From SNAP01 sp049671745 (GTDB taxonomy: Bacteria; Bacteroidota; Bacteroidia; Bacteroidales; Marinifilaceae): a stretch of 64,000 bases of DNA. Shown here piece by piece: positions 52,016 through 61,607 of the stretch (the stretch's first letter is position 1; each line of letters begins with the position of its first letter). Location of the stretch: assembly GCA_049671745.1 (NCBI GenBank), contig JBATVL010000089.1, positions 78,186 through 142,185 of the forward strand, written 5' to 3'. A program made the position numbers and the translations under genes. The notes beneath the pieces were generated by a model. The model was not told where the DNA came from, did no database searches, and worked only from the letters and a program-made list of their open reading frames with translations.

Positions 52016-52792
52016 TTAAGTTCTTAGTACATTCTCTATAATTGCTGTTAGCTCAATTAGCTGGTCTACACTTAATTGTTCAGGACGTTTAGTCATGTAT
52101 TCATGTTCAATTATATTTCCCTGAAGTAGAGCTTTTAAAGAGTTGCGTAATGTTTTTCTTCTTTGACCAAATCCTGTTTTTACAACAGTCTTAAAGAATT
52201 TAGGGTCTACTCCTAAATCCGTTCTTTCGTTACGAATTAATCTAATAACGCCAGATTTAACTCTTGGGGGTGGGTCGAACACGTTTTCATGTACGGTGAA
52301 AAGGTATTCTATATTGTAATATGCTTGCAGCAGCACAGAAAGTATTCCATAGGTTTTATTTCCATGTTTAGCAGCTATTCTTTCAGCTACTTCTTTTTGA
52401 ATCATGCAAACAACTTGTGGAATTAATTCTTTGTTCTCAAGAACTTTGAAAAATATCTGTGAAGAAATATTATATGGGAAATTTCCAATTACTGCAAAAG
52501 GTTCTGTAGAGAAGTCTTTAACATCTTGCTTAAGGAAATCGCCAAATATTATATTATCTTTTTTATCGGGGTATTTGTTGTGGAGGTATTCAATGGATTC
52601 GCTATCAATATCAAGAGCAAATGTTTCAAAATCTTTGTTTTTAAAAAGGTATTGTGTTAACACACCCATACCTGGGCCAATCTCTAGTATCTTGTCATAA
52701 TTACCAGGAATTAAGCTTGTGCATATATTAAGTGCAACATTCTGATCTTTCAGAAAATGTTGTCCTAATTTCTTTTTCGCTCTTACTATCAT
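52016..52792 (-). CDS. rsmA: 16S rRNA (adenine1518/1519-N6)-dimethyltransferase
   Basis: RsmA (KsgA) dimethylates two adenosines in helix 45 of 16S rRNA. SAM-binding EIGPGMGVLTQYL (about 37-49), the catalytic NFPYNISSQ (NxPY) and the C-terminal helical domain with FGQRRKTLRNSLK are all present. The 258-residue length is standard. It starts with MIVRAKKKLGQHFLKD, the family N-terminus, and precedes mgtE in the same unit. Confidence 0.97.
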   Translation of the reverse strand: MIVRAKKKLGQHFLKDQNVALNICTSLIPGNYDKILEIGPGMGVLTQYLFKNKDFETFALDIDSESIEYLHNKYPDKKDNIIFGDFLKQDVKDFSTEPFAVIGNFPYNISSQIFFKVLENKELIPQVVCMIQKEVAERIAAKHGNKTYGILSVLLQAYYNIEYLFTVHENVFDPPPRVKSGVIRLIRNERTDLGVDPKFFKTVVKTGFGQRRKTLRNSLKALLQGNIIEHEYMTKRPEQLSVDQLIELTAIIENVLRT

Positions 52793-52955
52793 CGTCCATT
52801 TTTATATTCAGAAAAGTGTTTTTCTTTATTTCATACGCAATACCTAGTAAATATTTACAAAAAAATGAATATTTTTGTAGGTGGTACATCAAAAAACAAA
52901 GTAATTAAAAATATCTAAATAAGTAACTACTATTTTTAAATAATATACAAGCCTA

Positions 52956-53960
52956 GTGAAAAAGCTCAAAGATATACTTAAGTTTCTCGGATTTCTATCA
53001 GTGTCAATAATTCTCTTTTATCTTGTGTATAGGGGGCAAGACATGAATGAGATTATGAAACTACTTTCTACAGAGGTTGATTATTCTTGGGTTGTACTTT
53101 CTTTGTTTCTTGGTTTATTGAGTCATATCAGTAGAACTCTGAGGTGGAATATATTAGTCGAAAATATAGAGGGACGTTCTAGCTTTAAAAATGCCTTTTT
53201 AGCTGTGATGATAGGTTATTTTGCCAATTTGGCATTACCACGTATGGGAGAATTTACTCGCTGTGGTGTATTAAGTAAATATGAGAAGATGTCTTTTTCT
53301 AAACTTTTAGGTACAGTTGTTCTAGAGAGAGTGATAGATTTACTTATCTTTTTGCTTCTTCTTCTATTCGTACTTACTACTCAAATGAATATTGTAATAG
53401 AGTTTTTAGAAAATAATCCAGAAATAATGCAAGCTTTACATACCGTTTTTGGTAGGTGGGTAGTGTTGCCTATAATAATAGGGCTTGTTTTAGTGATTTA
53501 TGCATGCAGAAATCTTATTCGTAGTATTCCTTTTTATAAGAAGATAAAAAATATTTTTGTAGGAATAGGAGAGGGATTTAAATCTATAACAAGTTTAAAA
53601 AGAAAATGGGAGTTTATATTTCATACCTTTCTAATATGGTTTTTGTATTATCTAATGGGTTATGTTGTTTTCTTTGCTTTTGATTTTACATCTGGTTTAT
53701 CTCCTATTATTGGTTTAACGGTATTTGCTATGTCTACAATTGGAATGGTACTGCCTGTTCAGGGCGGTATAGGTACATGGCATTTTATGGTTATAGCTTG
53801 TCTTCTAATATACCTACCAAATGTAGAAAATATAGATTCTTTAGCAAGAGCATATGCTTTCTTGGCACATGGCTCTATGAACTTAATGCTTATATTTACA
53901 GGTGTTTGTTCACTTATTGCACTTCCTTTATTGAATAGAAAAAATAAAAAAGATGAGTAA
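52956..53960 (+). CDS. Flippase-like integral membrane protein (lysylphosphatidylglycerol-synthase TM family)
   Basis: This 334-residue polytopic protein has about eight transmembrane helices. It fits the UPF0104/LPG_synthase_TM family: SHISRTLRWNILVE, FLAVMIGYFANLALPRMGEFTRC, VVLERVIDLL and LPVQGGIGTWHFMV. Relatives are the membrane part of MprF and AglD-like proteins, thought to flip or bind lipids. The catalytic LPG-synthase domain is absent. The start is GTG at 52956, giving MKKLKDILKF. A TATTTTTG -7 box is at 52870-52877. The next gene starts 8 bases before this stop, so the two are translationally coupled. Confidence 0.88.
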   Translation: MKKLKDILKFLGFLSVSIILFYLVYRGQDMNEIMKLLSTEVDYSWVVLSLFLGLLSHISRTLRWNILVENIEGRSSFKNAFLAVMIGYFANLALPRMGEFTRCGVLSKYEKMSFSKLLGTVVLERVIDLLIFLLLLLFVLTTQMNIVIEFLENNPEIMQALHTVFGRWVVLPIIIGLVLVIYACRNLIRSIPFYKKIKNIFVGIGEGFKSITSLKRKWEFIFHTFLIWFLYYLMGYVVFFAFDFTSGLSPIIGLTVFAMSTIGMVLPVQGGIGTWHFMVIACLLIYLPNVENIDSLARAYAFLAHGSMNLMLIFTGVCSLIALPLLNRKNKKDE

Positions 53961-55128
53961 ATATAAGATACATGAATTAATTACCTCTGATGATAAGAAA
54001 GATTTTTTAAGCCTGCCATCTCGATTGTATAAAGGTAACAAGAATTGGGTTAGACCATTGGACGATGTTGTTGAAGCTGTTTTTGATCCAAATATAAATC
54101 CTTTATATGAGAATGGAGAGTCAATACGCTTTCTTCTTACCAATGATAATAATGTTGTAGTAGGTCGAATTGCTGCATTTATAGATTATCATACTTGCAG
54201 TGCCTCTGGAATAAAAGTAGGAGGTTGCGGTTTTTTTGAGTGTATCAATGATTATGATGCAGCAAAATGTTTATTTGATGCTGCTACTTTATGGCTTTCA
54301 GATAGAGATATGGAAGCCGTTGATGGTCCTATTAACTTTGGTGCTCGTCACGAGAATTGGGGATTGCTGATAGAAGGTGATTATTTACCTAATTATTCTA
54401 TGCCTTATAATCATTTTTATTATAAAGATTTCTTTATAAAATATGGTTTTAGAGAGTATTTCCAACAGTTTACTTATCGTACTTTCTTTTTAGAAGCAAA
54501 TTTAAGTCCCTTAGTGATTTGGAAGGCTGAAAGAGTCTTGAAAGATACAGATTATAAAGTGAAGATGTATTCAGAGGTAGATAAGTCGAGAGTTGTACAA
54601 GACTTTATTACTATCTATAACGAGGCTTGGGTAGGCGATATTCCTGGAGTGGAAACTATGTCTATAAAAGATGGGGAAGCTCTTTACTCTCAGTTAAAAT
54701 CTGTTTTAGACCCTCAATTAATGTACTTTGCTTATTATAAGGAAAGACCAATAGGCTTTTTTATAATGATTCCGGATATGAATCATATTATTCAGAAGAT
54801 GAATGGTAAAACAGATATCTTAGGCAAATTAAAATATCTGTATTATAAACATACACAAAAACCTAAGAAGGCTTTAGGTCAGATTTTTGGTGTAGTACCT
54901 GATTTTCAGTCAAGAGGAATAGATGCTGTGTTGATGTATGGATTTGCACAAGTGGCATTTAAAGATTCTTTCCGTTATGATGTCTTAGAGATGAATTGGA
55001 TAGGAGATTTTAATCCAAGAATGATGCATCTAATGGAGTATATAGGTGGTGAGAAATATAAAACTCACGTAACTTATCGAAAGATATTCGATGCAGCACG
55101 TGAGTTTATTAATTGTCCTAGGACTTAA
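53953..55128 (+). CDS. GNAT-like acyltransferase-fold protein
   Basis: This 391-residue soluble protein starts MSKYKIHELITSDDKKDF. The pattern suggests a degenerate double GNAT fold: NVVVGRIAAFIDYHT and GGCGFFECINDYDAA near residues 65-100, and a C-terminal part with PIGFFIMIPD, IFGVVPDFQSRGIDAVLMYGF and a VLEMNWIGDFNPRM segment. This resembles acyl-CoA N-acyltransferase proteins of Bacteroidetes with no tested substrate. It overlaps the flippase-like gene by 8 bases, so a shared membrane-lipid role is plausible but unproven. It converges on recQ with a 20-base gap. Confidence 0.78.
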   Translation: MSKYKIHELITSDDKKDFLSLPSRLYKGNKNWVRPLDDVVEAVFDPNINPLYENGESIRFLLTNDNNVVVGRIAAFIDYHTCSASGIKVGGCGFFECINDYDAAKCLFDAATLWLSDRDMEAVDGPINFGARHENWGLLIEGDYLPNYSMPYNHFYYKDFFIKYGFREYFQQFTYRTFFLEANLSPLVIWKAERVLKDTDYKVKMYSEVDKSRVVQDFITIYNEAWVGDIPGVETMSIKDGEALYSQLKSVLDPQLMYFAYYKERPIGFFIMIPDMNHIIQKMNGKTDILGKLKYLYYKHTQKPKKALGQIFGVVPDFQSRGIDAVLMYGFAQVAFKDSFRYDVLEMNWIGDFNPRMMHLMEYIGGEKYKTHVTYRKIFDAAREFINCPRT

Positions 55129-55148
55129 TATCTAGCTATCTGATATAT

Positions 55149-57323
55149 CTAGTTTCCTAAATCTGAATGGAATTGAATTCTCAGTAGTCTAAGTTCTTCT
55201 TCTGAGTATTCACCTTCGAATTCCTCAAAGGCATCAGTAATTGAATCTGTCTCAGCTTCATTGAAATAGTCATATATTTCTTCTTGCTGCTCTTCGTCTA
55301 AGATATTATCAAGATGATAATTGATATCTAACTTAGTACCCGAAAATACAATGGCTTCCATTTCCTTAATCATGGTTTCATCATCCATTCCTTGTGCTCT
55401 AGCTAAATCTCTAAGATTTATCTTAAGGTCTATATGTTTAATGATGTGTACCTTGTATTTAGATTTGTTTGCAATTGTTTTTACAACAAAGTCTTGTGGT
55501 CTTTCTATATCATTTTCTTGAACGTATTTCTCTATTAAAGAAATGAATTCTTTACCGTACCTTTTTGCTTTTCCTTTTCCTACTCCTTGAATATCTGCTA
55601 ATTCTGCTAATGTTATAGGGTAGTTGATAGACATGTCTTCAAGAGATGGATCTTGGAAGATAACAAATGGAGGTATGTCATTTTTCTTAGATATCTCTTT
55701 TCTTAATTTCTTAAGCATAGAGAATAAAACATTATCAAGTGCAGCATAATTAGATTTTGGTTCTGATACTTCTTGACATTCTTCAAAGTTATGATCGTCC
55801 ATCAACATAAAGTCAACTGGTGTTTCAATAAATTGACGTCCAGCTTGAGTGATCTTTATGATTCCATACTGTTCTATGTCTTTTTCTATATAGTGCTTTA
55901 TTAATGCTCTACGGAAAACCATATTCCAGAAATGAGGCTCTTGGTCTTTTCCTATACCAAACTCTTTAATTACATCGTGTTTATACGATTTAACTTGAGC
56001 AGAGCAGGTTCCTGTTAAAACATCAACAAGGTGATCTGTCTTGAACTTTTCTTTAGTAGTAAGAATAAGTTTAAGAGCAGTAAGAAGAAATGCTTGTCCT
56101 TCAAATTCTTTTTTAGGATGTAGACAGTTATCGCAATGTCCACAATTGGTAGTTGTGTATTCTTCTCCAAAATAGTTTAGAAGTACAGTCCTTCTACACA
56201 AAGATGACTCCGCATATGAAACTGTTTCAAGAAGAAGTTGTTTACCAATCTCTTGTTCGGCAATAGGTTTGCCTTGCATAAACTTCTCAAGCTTCTGTAT
56301 ATCTTTATAACTATAAAATGTCAAACAGTGACCTTTACCTCCGTCACGTCCAGCTCTACCAGTCTCCTGATAATAACCTTCAAGACTTTTAGGTATGTCG
56401 TAGTGAATTACAAAACGAACATCTGGCTTGTCTATTCCCATACCAAAAGCAATGGTGGCAACAATAATATCTACATCTTCCATCAAGAACATATCCTGAT
56501 TTCTAGATCTTGTATGTGCATCCATTCCCGCATGGTATGCCATAGCCTTAAGACCGTTTACTTGTAGTATCTCTGCTAATTCTTCAACCTTTTTACGAGA
56601 CAAGCAATAAATAATACCTGATTCTCCTATGTGTTGGTTAATGAATTTGATAATCTCTTTATTGGTGTCAATCTTTGGTTTTACCTCATAATAAAGGTTT
56701 CCTCTATTAAAAGACGATTTATAAAGAGTAGCATCAAGCATATTCAGATTTTTTTGAATATCATGTTGTACTTTTGGTGTTGCTGTTGCTGTAAGAGCAA
56801 TAATAGGTGCTTTTCCAATTTCTGCAACTATAGGTTTTATTCTTCTGTACTCAGGACGAAAATCATGTCCCCATTCTGATATGCAATGAGCTTCGTCCAC
56901 TGCATAAAAAGATATTGTTATATTTTTAAAAAATTCAACGTTAGATTCTTTTGTTAAAGACTCAGGCGCTACATAAAGTAGCTTTGTCTTTCCCTCTGAT
57001 ACGTCTTGTTTTACTTTTAATGTTTCTGATTTTGTTAATGAAGAATTTAGATAATGAGCTACACTATCGCTTTCGCAGAAAGCTCGCATAGCATCTACCT
57101 GATTTTTCATTAAGGCTATAAGCGGAGATATAATGATAGCTGTGCCATCAAGCATCAATGCTGGTAACTGGTAGCATAATGATTTTCCTCCACCCGTAGG
57201 CATCAATACAAATGTATCGTTACCGTCAATAACGTTCTGAATAATCTCTTCTTGGTTTCCCTTGAAGTGATCAAATCCAAAGTGTTCTTTTAATTTTCTT
57301 GTTAATAAATCTTTGCTTCCCAT
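55149..57323 (-). CDS. recQ: ATP-dependent DNA helicase RecQ
   Basis: RecQ unwinds DNA 3'-to-5' in recombination and fork repair. Visible elements: GFDHFKGNQEEIIQ (motif 0), Walker A MPTGGGKSLCYQLPAL, DEAH box AVDEAHCISEWGHDFRPEYRR, helicase motifs through QETGRAGRDG, the zinc-binding cysteines (CRRTVLLNYFG, then TNCGHCDNC), the RQC winged helix, and an HRDC domain (about 540-610). The 724-residue length is typical of Bacteroidetes RecQ. The C-terminus beyond HRDC contains an acidic tail. It is monocistronic. Confidence 0.97.
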   Translation of the reverse strand: MGSKDLLTRKLKEHFGFDHFKGNQEEIIQNVIDGNDTFVLMPTGGGKSLCYQLPALMLDGTAIIISPLIALMKNQVDAMRAFCESDSVAHYLNSSLTKSETLKVKQDVSEGKTKLLYVAPESLTKESNVEFFKNITISFYAVDEAHCISEWGHDFRPEYRRIKPIVAEIGKAPIIALTATATPKVQHDIQKNLNMLDATLYKSSFNRGNLYYEVKPKIDTNKEIIKFINQHIGESGIIYCLSRKKVEELAEILQVNGLKAMAYHAGMDAHTRSRNQDMFLMEDVDIIVATIAFGMGIDKPDVRFVIHYDIPKSLEGYYQETGRAGRDGGKGHCLTFYSYKDIQKLEKFMQGKPIAEQEIGKQLLLETVSYAESSLCRRTVLLNYFGEEYTTTNCGHCDNCLHPKKEFEGQAFLLTALKLILTTKEKFKTDHLVDVLTGTCSAQVKSYKHDVIKEFGIGKDQEPHFWNMVFRRALIKHYIEKDIEQYGIIKITQAGRQFIETPVDFMLMDDHNFEECQEVSEPKSNYAALDNVLFSMLKKLRKEISKKNDIPPFVIFQDPSLEDMSINYPITLAELADIQGVGKGKAKRYGKEFISLIEKYVQENDIERPQDFVVKTIANKSKYKVHIIKHIDLKINLRDLARAQGMDDETMIKEMEAIVFSGTKLDINYHLDNILDEEQQEEIYDYFNEAETDSITDAFEEFEGEYSEEELRLLRIQFHSDLGN

Positions 57324-57575
57324 GTGTTAATCCTTAAAATTAGCGTGAAAGTATACCTTTGAAATCATATTCACGAATAATACTTCTGTCATTTTTATGA
57401 TTGTCTGCTTTTTGTAAGCAAACCGTCGTTTTTAACCGATGTATGATAAGATATTTGCTCCCTTTTGTTTTAAATTTAGTTAAAAAACTTATTTCTTACA
57501 AGAATAGTTCTGCGAATCTAAGAATTTAACTATTTTTAGACATTATTAAATGTTAGAAAAACATAAATAAAGCTT

Positions 57576-58553
57576 ATGTCTGAAATAGAAAAAATTGATA
57601 TTATAGAATTAGCTAAAAATACCATACTCGAGGAAGCAAAGGCAATCACTGCTTTGGCTGATTATGTAGATGATGATTTTAAGAAAGTTGTTGAGTTAGT
57701 ATTCAACAGTAAGGGTAGATTAATCATTACTGGAATAGGAAAGAGCGCAAATATTGCAAACAAAATAGTTGCGACTTTAAACTCTACCGGAACACCTGCA
57801 ATTTTCATGCATGCAGCTGATGCTATTCATGGCGATTTAGGAAATGTTCAAGAGCACGATATTATATTATGTATTTCTAAGAGTGGAAATACTCCTGAGA
57901 TAAAAGTTCTATTACCTCTTATAAAAAACATGGGTAATAAGATAGTTGCTATGATTTCAAATACTGAGTCATATTTAGCAGAGCATTCAGACTTTGTTTT
58001 AAAAGCTAAGGTAGAGAAGGAGGCTTGTCCTAATAATCTTGCTCCTACTAATAGTACCACTGCACAATTAGTAATTGGAGATGCATTGGCTGTTTGTTTA
58101 ATACAGTTAAGACATTTTTCATCAAGAGATTTTGCCAAATATCATCCAGGAGGTTCTTTAGGAAAACGTCTTTATACAAGAGTAGAAGATGTATATAAAG
58201 GTGTAAATCCACCTATGGTTTCTCCTGACACTAAAATAAGAGATCTTATAATAGTAATTACAGAAGGACGTATGGGATGTACAGCTGTTGTTGATGCAGA
58301 TAAAAATCTTTTAGGAATGGTAACCGATGGTGACCTTAGAAGAATGATGCAAAGAGACGGTGATGTTGGTATCTTATATGCAAAAGATATTATGGGTGAA
58401 GATCCAAAAACTATTAGTAAAGGTGAGTTAGCATTTACCGCATTTCAATTAATGGAAGAAAATAGTATTACTCAATTAGCTGTTGTCGATACTGACAATA
58501 TATATATAGGCATGATTCATCTACACGATATTTTAAAAGAAGGAGTAGTATAA
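57576..58553 (+). CDS. kdsD: D-arabinose 5-phosphate isomerase (KpsF/GutQ/KdsD family)
   Basis: KdsD interconverts ribulose 5-phosphate and arabinose 5-phosphate, the first step to Kdo for LPS. An N-terminal SIS domain (ITGIGKSANIANKIVATLNSTG, CISKSGNTPEI, PNNLAPTNSTTAQL) is followed by two CBS domains (about 210-325: GCTAVVDADKNLLGMVTDGD). The 325-residue length is standard. Its TAA stop overlaps the ATG of lptB by one base, linking Kdo synthesis with LPS export. Confidence 0.94.
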   Translation: MSEIEKIDIIELAKNTILEEAKAITALADYVDDDFKKVVELVFNSKGRLIITGIGKSANIANKIVATLNSTGTPAIFMHAADAIHGDLGNVQEHDIILCISKSGNTPEIKVLLPLIKNMGNKIVAMISNTESYLAEHSDFVLKAKVEKEACPNNLAPTNSTTAQLVIGDALAVCLIQLRHFSSRDFAKYHPGGSLGKRLYTRVEDVYKGVNPPMVSPDTKIRDLIIVITEGRMGCTAVVDADKNLLGMVTDGDLRRMMQRDGDVGILYAKDIMGEDPKTISKGELAFTAFQLMEENSITQLAVVDTDNIYIGMIHLHDILKEGVV

Positions 58554-59284
58554 TGATTTTACGCGCAGAGAATATAATAAAGAAATATAAAAGCAGAACT
58601 GTTGTTAAAGGTGTTTCCTTTAATGTAGAACAAGGAGAGATAGTTGGATTACTTGGCCCTAATGGGGCAGGTAAGACTACCTCTTTTTATATGACTGTTG
58701 GATTAGTTGTTCCAAATGGTGGAAAGATATTTCTAGATACAAAAGAAATAACAAAACTTCCTGTATATAAAAGAGCACAATTAGGTGTGGGCTATCTTGC
58801 TCAAGAAGCATCTGTTTTTAGAACTTTATCGGTAGAAGATAATATAAAAGCAGTTCTTGAGATGACTTCTTTTACTAAAGAGTATCAAAAAGAACGTTTA
58901 GAAGAGATGATTTCTGAGTTCGGATTAGAAAAAATACGTAAATCTAAGGGTATTCAGCTTTCAGGTGGAGAGAGAAGACGTACGGAAATTGCTCGTGCTC
59001 TAGCTATAAATCCAAAATTTGTGCTTTTAGATGAACCTTTTGCTGGAGTTGACCCAATTGCAGTAGAGGATATTCAATCAATTGTAAGAAAATTGAAGGA
59101 AAAAAACATAGGTATTTTGATCACAGACCACAATGTTCAGGAAACTTTATCAATAACTGACCGTGCTTACCTACTTTTTGAAGGAAGTATTTTGAAATCT
59201 GGAACAGCCGAAGAATTGGCGGAAGACCCTGATGTTCGGAGAGTTTACCTAGGTAAGAACTTTGAATTGAGAAAAAAGAAGTGA
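58553..59284 (+). CDS. lptB: LPS export ABC transporter ATPase LptB
   Basis: LptB energises extraction of LPS from the inner membrane with LptFG. Walker A is GPNGAGKTTSFYM (about 34-46), signature LSGGERRRTEIARAL, Walker B VLLDEPFAGVDPIAVEDIQ, and the H-loop is in LITDHNVQETL. FAGVDP and the overall pattern are typical of LptB rather than a generic transporter. At 243 residues it is normal. It is translationally coupled to kdsD by a one-base overlap. Confidence 0.95.
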   Translation: MILRAENIIKKYKSRTVVKGVSFNVEQGEIVGLLGPNGAGKTTSFYMTVGLVVPNGGKIFLDTKEITKLPVYKRAQLGVGYLAQEASVFRTLSVEDNIKAVLEMTSFTKEYQKERLEEMISEFGLEKIRKSKGIQLSGGERRRTEIARALAINPKFVLLDEPFAGVDPIAVEDIQSIVRKLKEKNIGILITDHNVQETLSITDRAYLLFEGSILKSGTAEELAEDPDVRRVYLGKNFELRKKK

Positions 59285-59311
59285 AAAAAAATAAAAAAAA
59301 GTTCTGAAACG

Positions 59312-59343
59312 CTTGCAGGGAATAAAAAACTGCCGTATATTTG
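59312..59343 (+). promoter_or_regulatory. Promoter of tRNA-Leu
   Basis: CTTG (59312-59315), 20 bases, then TATATTTG (59336-59343). The -7 box lies 20 bases before the tRNA. Confidence 0.75.
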
Positions 59344-59363
59344 CAGTGTCAAAAACAAATAAC

Positions 59364-59445
59364 GCGGATGTGGCGAAATTGGTAGACGCGCTAGACTTAG
59401 GATCTGGTGCCGCAAGGCGTGGGGGTTCGATTCCCTTCATCCGTA
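59364..59445 (+). tRNA. tRNA-Leu (UAG)
   Basis: This 82-base class II tRNA has the acceptor GCGGATG paired with CATCCGT, discriminator A, and the anticodon arm CTAGA-CTTAGGA-TCTGG with UAG. The short variable arm is tgccgcaaggcg and the T arm contains GGGTTCGATTCCC. CCA is not encoded. Confidence 0.95.
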
Positions 59446-59456
59446 CAAAGAAAGAC

Positions 59457-59493
59457 AAAAGACCGTTGAGCGTAAGCACATCGGTCTTTTTTT
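59457..59493 (+). terminator. Terminator after tRNA-Leu
   Basis: The stem aaaagaccg / cggtctttt with a 16-base loop is followed by T-rich sequence. It lies 11 bases after the tRNA. Confidence 0.75.
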
Positions 59494-59539
59494 ATATTTA
59501 AAAAATAAAGGTATTTAACACTTTTAATAAATTACAGAG

Positions 59540-60892
59540 ATGAATATTACACAAACCAATGTTGATGAATTAAATGCTGTAATCAAGCTTGAAGTTAAGA
59601 AAAGCGATTATGAGCTAAAAGTTGCTAATGCTTTAGCTGCTCACCGTAAGAAAGCAAATATTGATGGTTTCCGCCCAGGACACGCTCCTGTTGGAATGAT
59701 TAAGAAAATGTATGGTCTTGGTGTTATAGCCGAAGAAGTAAATAAAATTATTTCTGAGAATTTATATAAGTACATTTATGAGAAGAATCTGAATGTTCTT
59801 GGAGAACCTCTTCCTAGTATTACTGATCAAAAACCTGTAGATTTCGAAAAAGACGTAGATTTCGAATTTGCTTACGATATCGCTTTTGCTCCTGTTTTCG
59901 AAGTGAAAATGAGTAAAAGAGACAAAATACAATATTATAAGATTAAAGTATCAGAAAAGATGCTTGACGAAAAAGTAGCTCAATACGCTCGTATGTATGG
60001 TTCTAATGCAGTTGTTGATACTGTTGAAGCAAATACTGAGATGCTTAAAGGTGTTATGGTTCAAGTGGACGAGAATGGTGCTGTTGCAGAAGGCGGAATT
60101 ATGAATGACAATACTGCTATCTCTCTAGAATTTATGAAAGACGAAGAGTCTTTAGCTAAATTCAAAGGAGCTAAAGTTGGTGATGTTATCAAATTCAATC
60201 CAGTTGTAGCGTATCCTAACAAAGCTGATTTTGCAGCAATGTTAAACATTACTAAAGAAGAAGCTGAAAATGTAACTGCTGACTTCACAATGAAAATTGT
60301 TGAAATCAATAGATTCTCTCCTTCTGAAATTAATGAAGACTTATTCGAGAAAGCATGTGCTGGAAAAGAAGTTAAAGATGAAGCAGGATTTAGAGCTATA
60401 GTTAGTGAAGAAATTGCAGCTACTTTAGTTAACGATTCAGACTATAAATTCTCTATAGATGCAAAAGCTAAATTTGTTAAGAAATGTGATATCACTCTTC
60501 CTGAAACATTCTTGAAAAGATGGATCATTGCTTCTAACAAAGAAGTTACTGCTGAGCAAGTTGAAAAAGAATTTCCTCAATATGCTGACGATATCAAATG
60601 GCAAATTATTAAAAGCAAAATTGTTTCTAATAATGACCTTAAGGTATCAGAAGAAGATGTTAGAGAGGTTGCTAAAGAATTTGCTAGAATGCAAATGCAG
60701 CAATATGGCCTTACTAACCTTCCTGATGAGCATCTTAACGGTTTCGTAGACAAAATCTTAGAAAGCGAAAAAGAAAGAAAAAGCATAGTTGATAAAGCTA
60801 GCGAAATTAAGATAATGAACCATATTAAAGGTGCTGTTAAGCTTGATGAAAAAGAGATAGAAGTAGAAGATTTCAATAAAATGTTTGAATAA
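59540..60892 (+). CDS. tig: Trigger factor
   Basis: Trigger factor is the ribosome-bound chaperone for nascent chains. The N-terminal ribosome-binding signature is IDGFRPGHAPVGMIKKMYG (about 43-61). A central PPIase-like domain (about 160-250) and a long helical C-terminal domain follow, ending in acidic EIEVEDFNKMFE. The 450-residue length is typical. clpP and clpX, frequent neighbours in other phyla, are absent; a SPOR-domain gene and purF follow instead. Confidence 0.95.
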   Translation: MNITQTNVDELNAVIKLEVKKSDYELKVANALAAHRKKANIDGFRPGHAPVGMIKKMYGLGVIAEEVNKIISENLYKYIYEKNLNVLGEPLPSITDQKPVDFEKDVDFEFAYDIAFAPVFEVKMSKRDKIQYYKIKVSEKMLDEKVAQYARMYGSNAVVDTVEANTEMLKGVMVQVDENGAVAEGGIMNDNTAISLEFMKDEESLAKFKGAKVGDVIKFNPVVAYPNKADFAAMLNITKEEAENVTADFTMKIVEINRFSPSEINEDLFEKACAGKEVKDEAGFRAIVSEEIAATLVNDSDYKFSIDAKAKFVKKCDITLPETFLKRWIIASNKEVTAEQVEKEFPQYADDIKWQIIKSKIVSNNDLKVSEEDVREVAKEFARMQMQQYGLTNLPDEHLNGFVDKILESEKERKSIVDKASEIKIMNHIKGAVKLDEKEIEVEDFNKMFE

Positions 60893-60911
60893 TATTTTAT
60901 TAGCTATATAT

Positions 60912-60950
60912 AAAGGGAGCTGTTCGTAAGAACAGCTCCTTTTCTTTTTA
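60912..60950 (+). terminator. Terminator of tig
   Basis: The stem ggagctgttc / gaacagctcc, with loop gtaa and one unpaired G at its base, is followed by ttttcttttta. It lies 20 bases after the stop. Confidence 0.82.
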
Positions 60951-61020
60951 CTAATCAAGAATCTTGAAGTAATAAATATATTTACTAAATTAGCAGCTCG
61001 AAATATCCAAACAAATTGAT

Positions 61021-61569
61021 ATGTATATGTATAAAAGAATAGTCTATTTGTTAGTATCTCTATTATTGCTTAGCCAAGCACAGCTTTCTGCACATACCGT
61101 TACAGAACAAAAACAGTGTATAAAACATTTTGATTCAAAAGTTAAATCTGATTCTACAGGCGGTTATTTATTGTTGAAACAAGACATGCGAATAAAGGAG
61201 TTATTGAAACTTAATCGTTACATAAATTCTAAGAAAAAAGGCTTTTATGGTTTCCGAATTCAGATTTATTCAAAAAGTTCTATTGATTCTTCTATAGATC
61301 AGGCTCAATCTTGTAAGGCGACCTTTGAAAATAATTTTCCTGATTTAAAAGTATATCTAAATTATTTTGATCCAGACTTCAAGATCAGAGTAGGTAACTT
61401 TAGAGATAAGATAGAGTGTGAAAGCATTATTATGAAGATTAAAAAGTTTTACCCTAGTTGTTATACGGTAAGATGCTTTATACCTTTTAGAGATTTTTTA
61501 ATACTATCAAGAAATCAATTTATTGATACTCAGCTTGTAAAAACAGATACTATACAAAATATCAATTAA
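61021..61569 (+). CDS. Secreted SPOR-domain-like protein
   Basis: This 182-residue protein has a signal peptide (about 1-26; M1 or M3 may be the start, as in MYMYKRIVYLLVSLLLL). The mature part ends in a SPOR-like domain (about 75-165): FYGFRIQIYSKSS, FPDLKVYLNYFDPDFKIRVG, NFRDKIECESIIMKI, FYPSCYTVRCFI. SPOR domains bind denuded peptidoglycan at division sites. Similar small SPOR proteins occur in Bacteroidales, but the exact role is unknown. It lies between tig and purF, and purF follows after 38 bases. Confidence 0.78.
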   Translation: MYMYKRIVYLLVSLLLLSQAQLSAHTVTEQKQCIKHFDSKVKSDSTGGYLLLKQDMRIKELLKLNRYINSKKKGFYGFRIQIYSKSSIDSSIDQAQSCKATFENNFPDLKVYLNYFDPDFKIRVGNFRDKIECESIIMKIKKFYPSCYTVRCFIPFRDFLILSRNQFIDTQLVKTDTIQNIN

Positions 61570-61607
61570 TCAGTAATTAATCAAACACTAATAAATAATA
61601 AACACTA

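Noticed and set aside
59249..59479. Minus-strand open frame over tRNA-Leu
   Set aside because: It is the antisense of the tRNA and its terminator, with no coding character.
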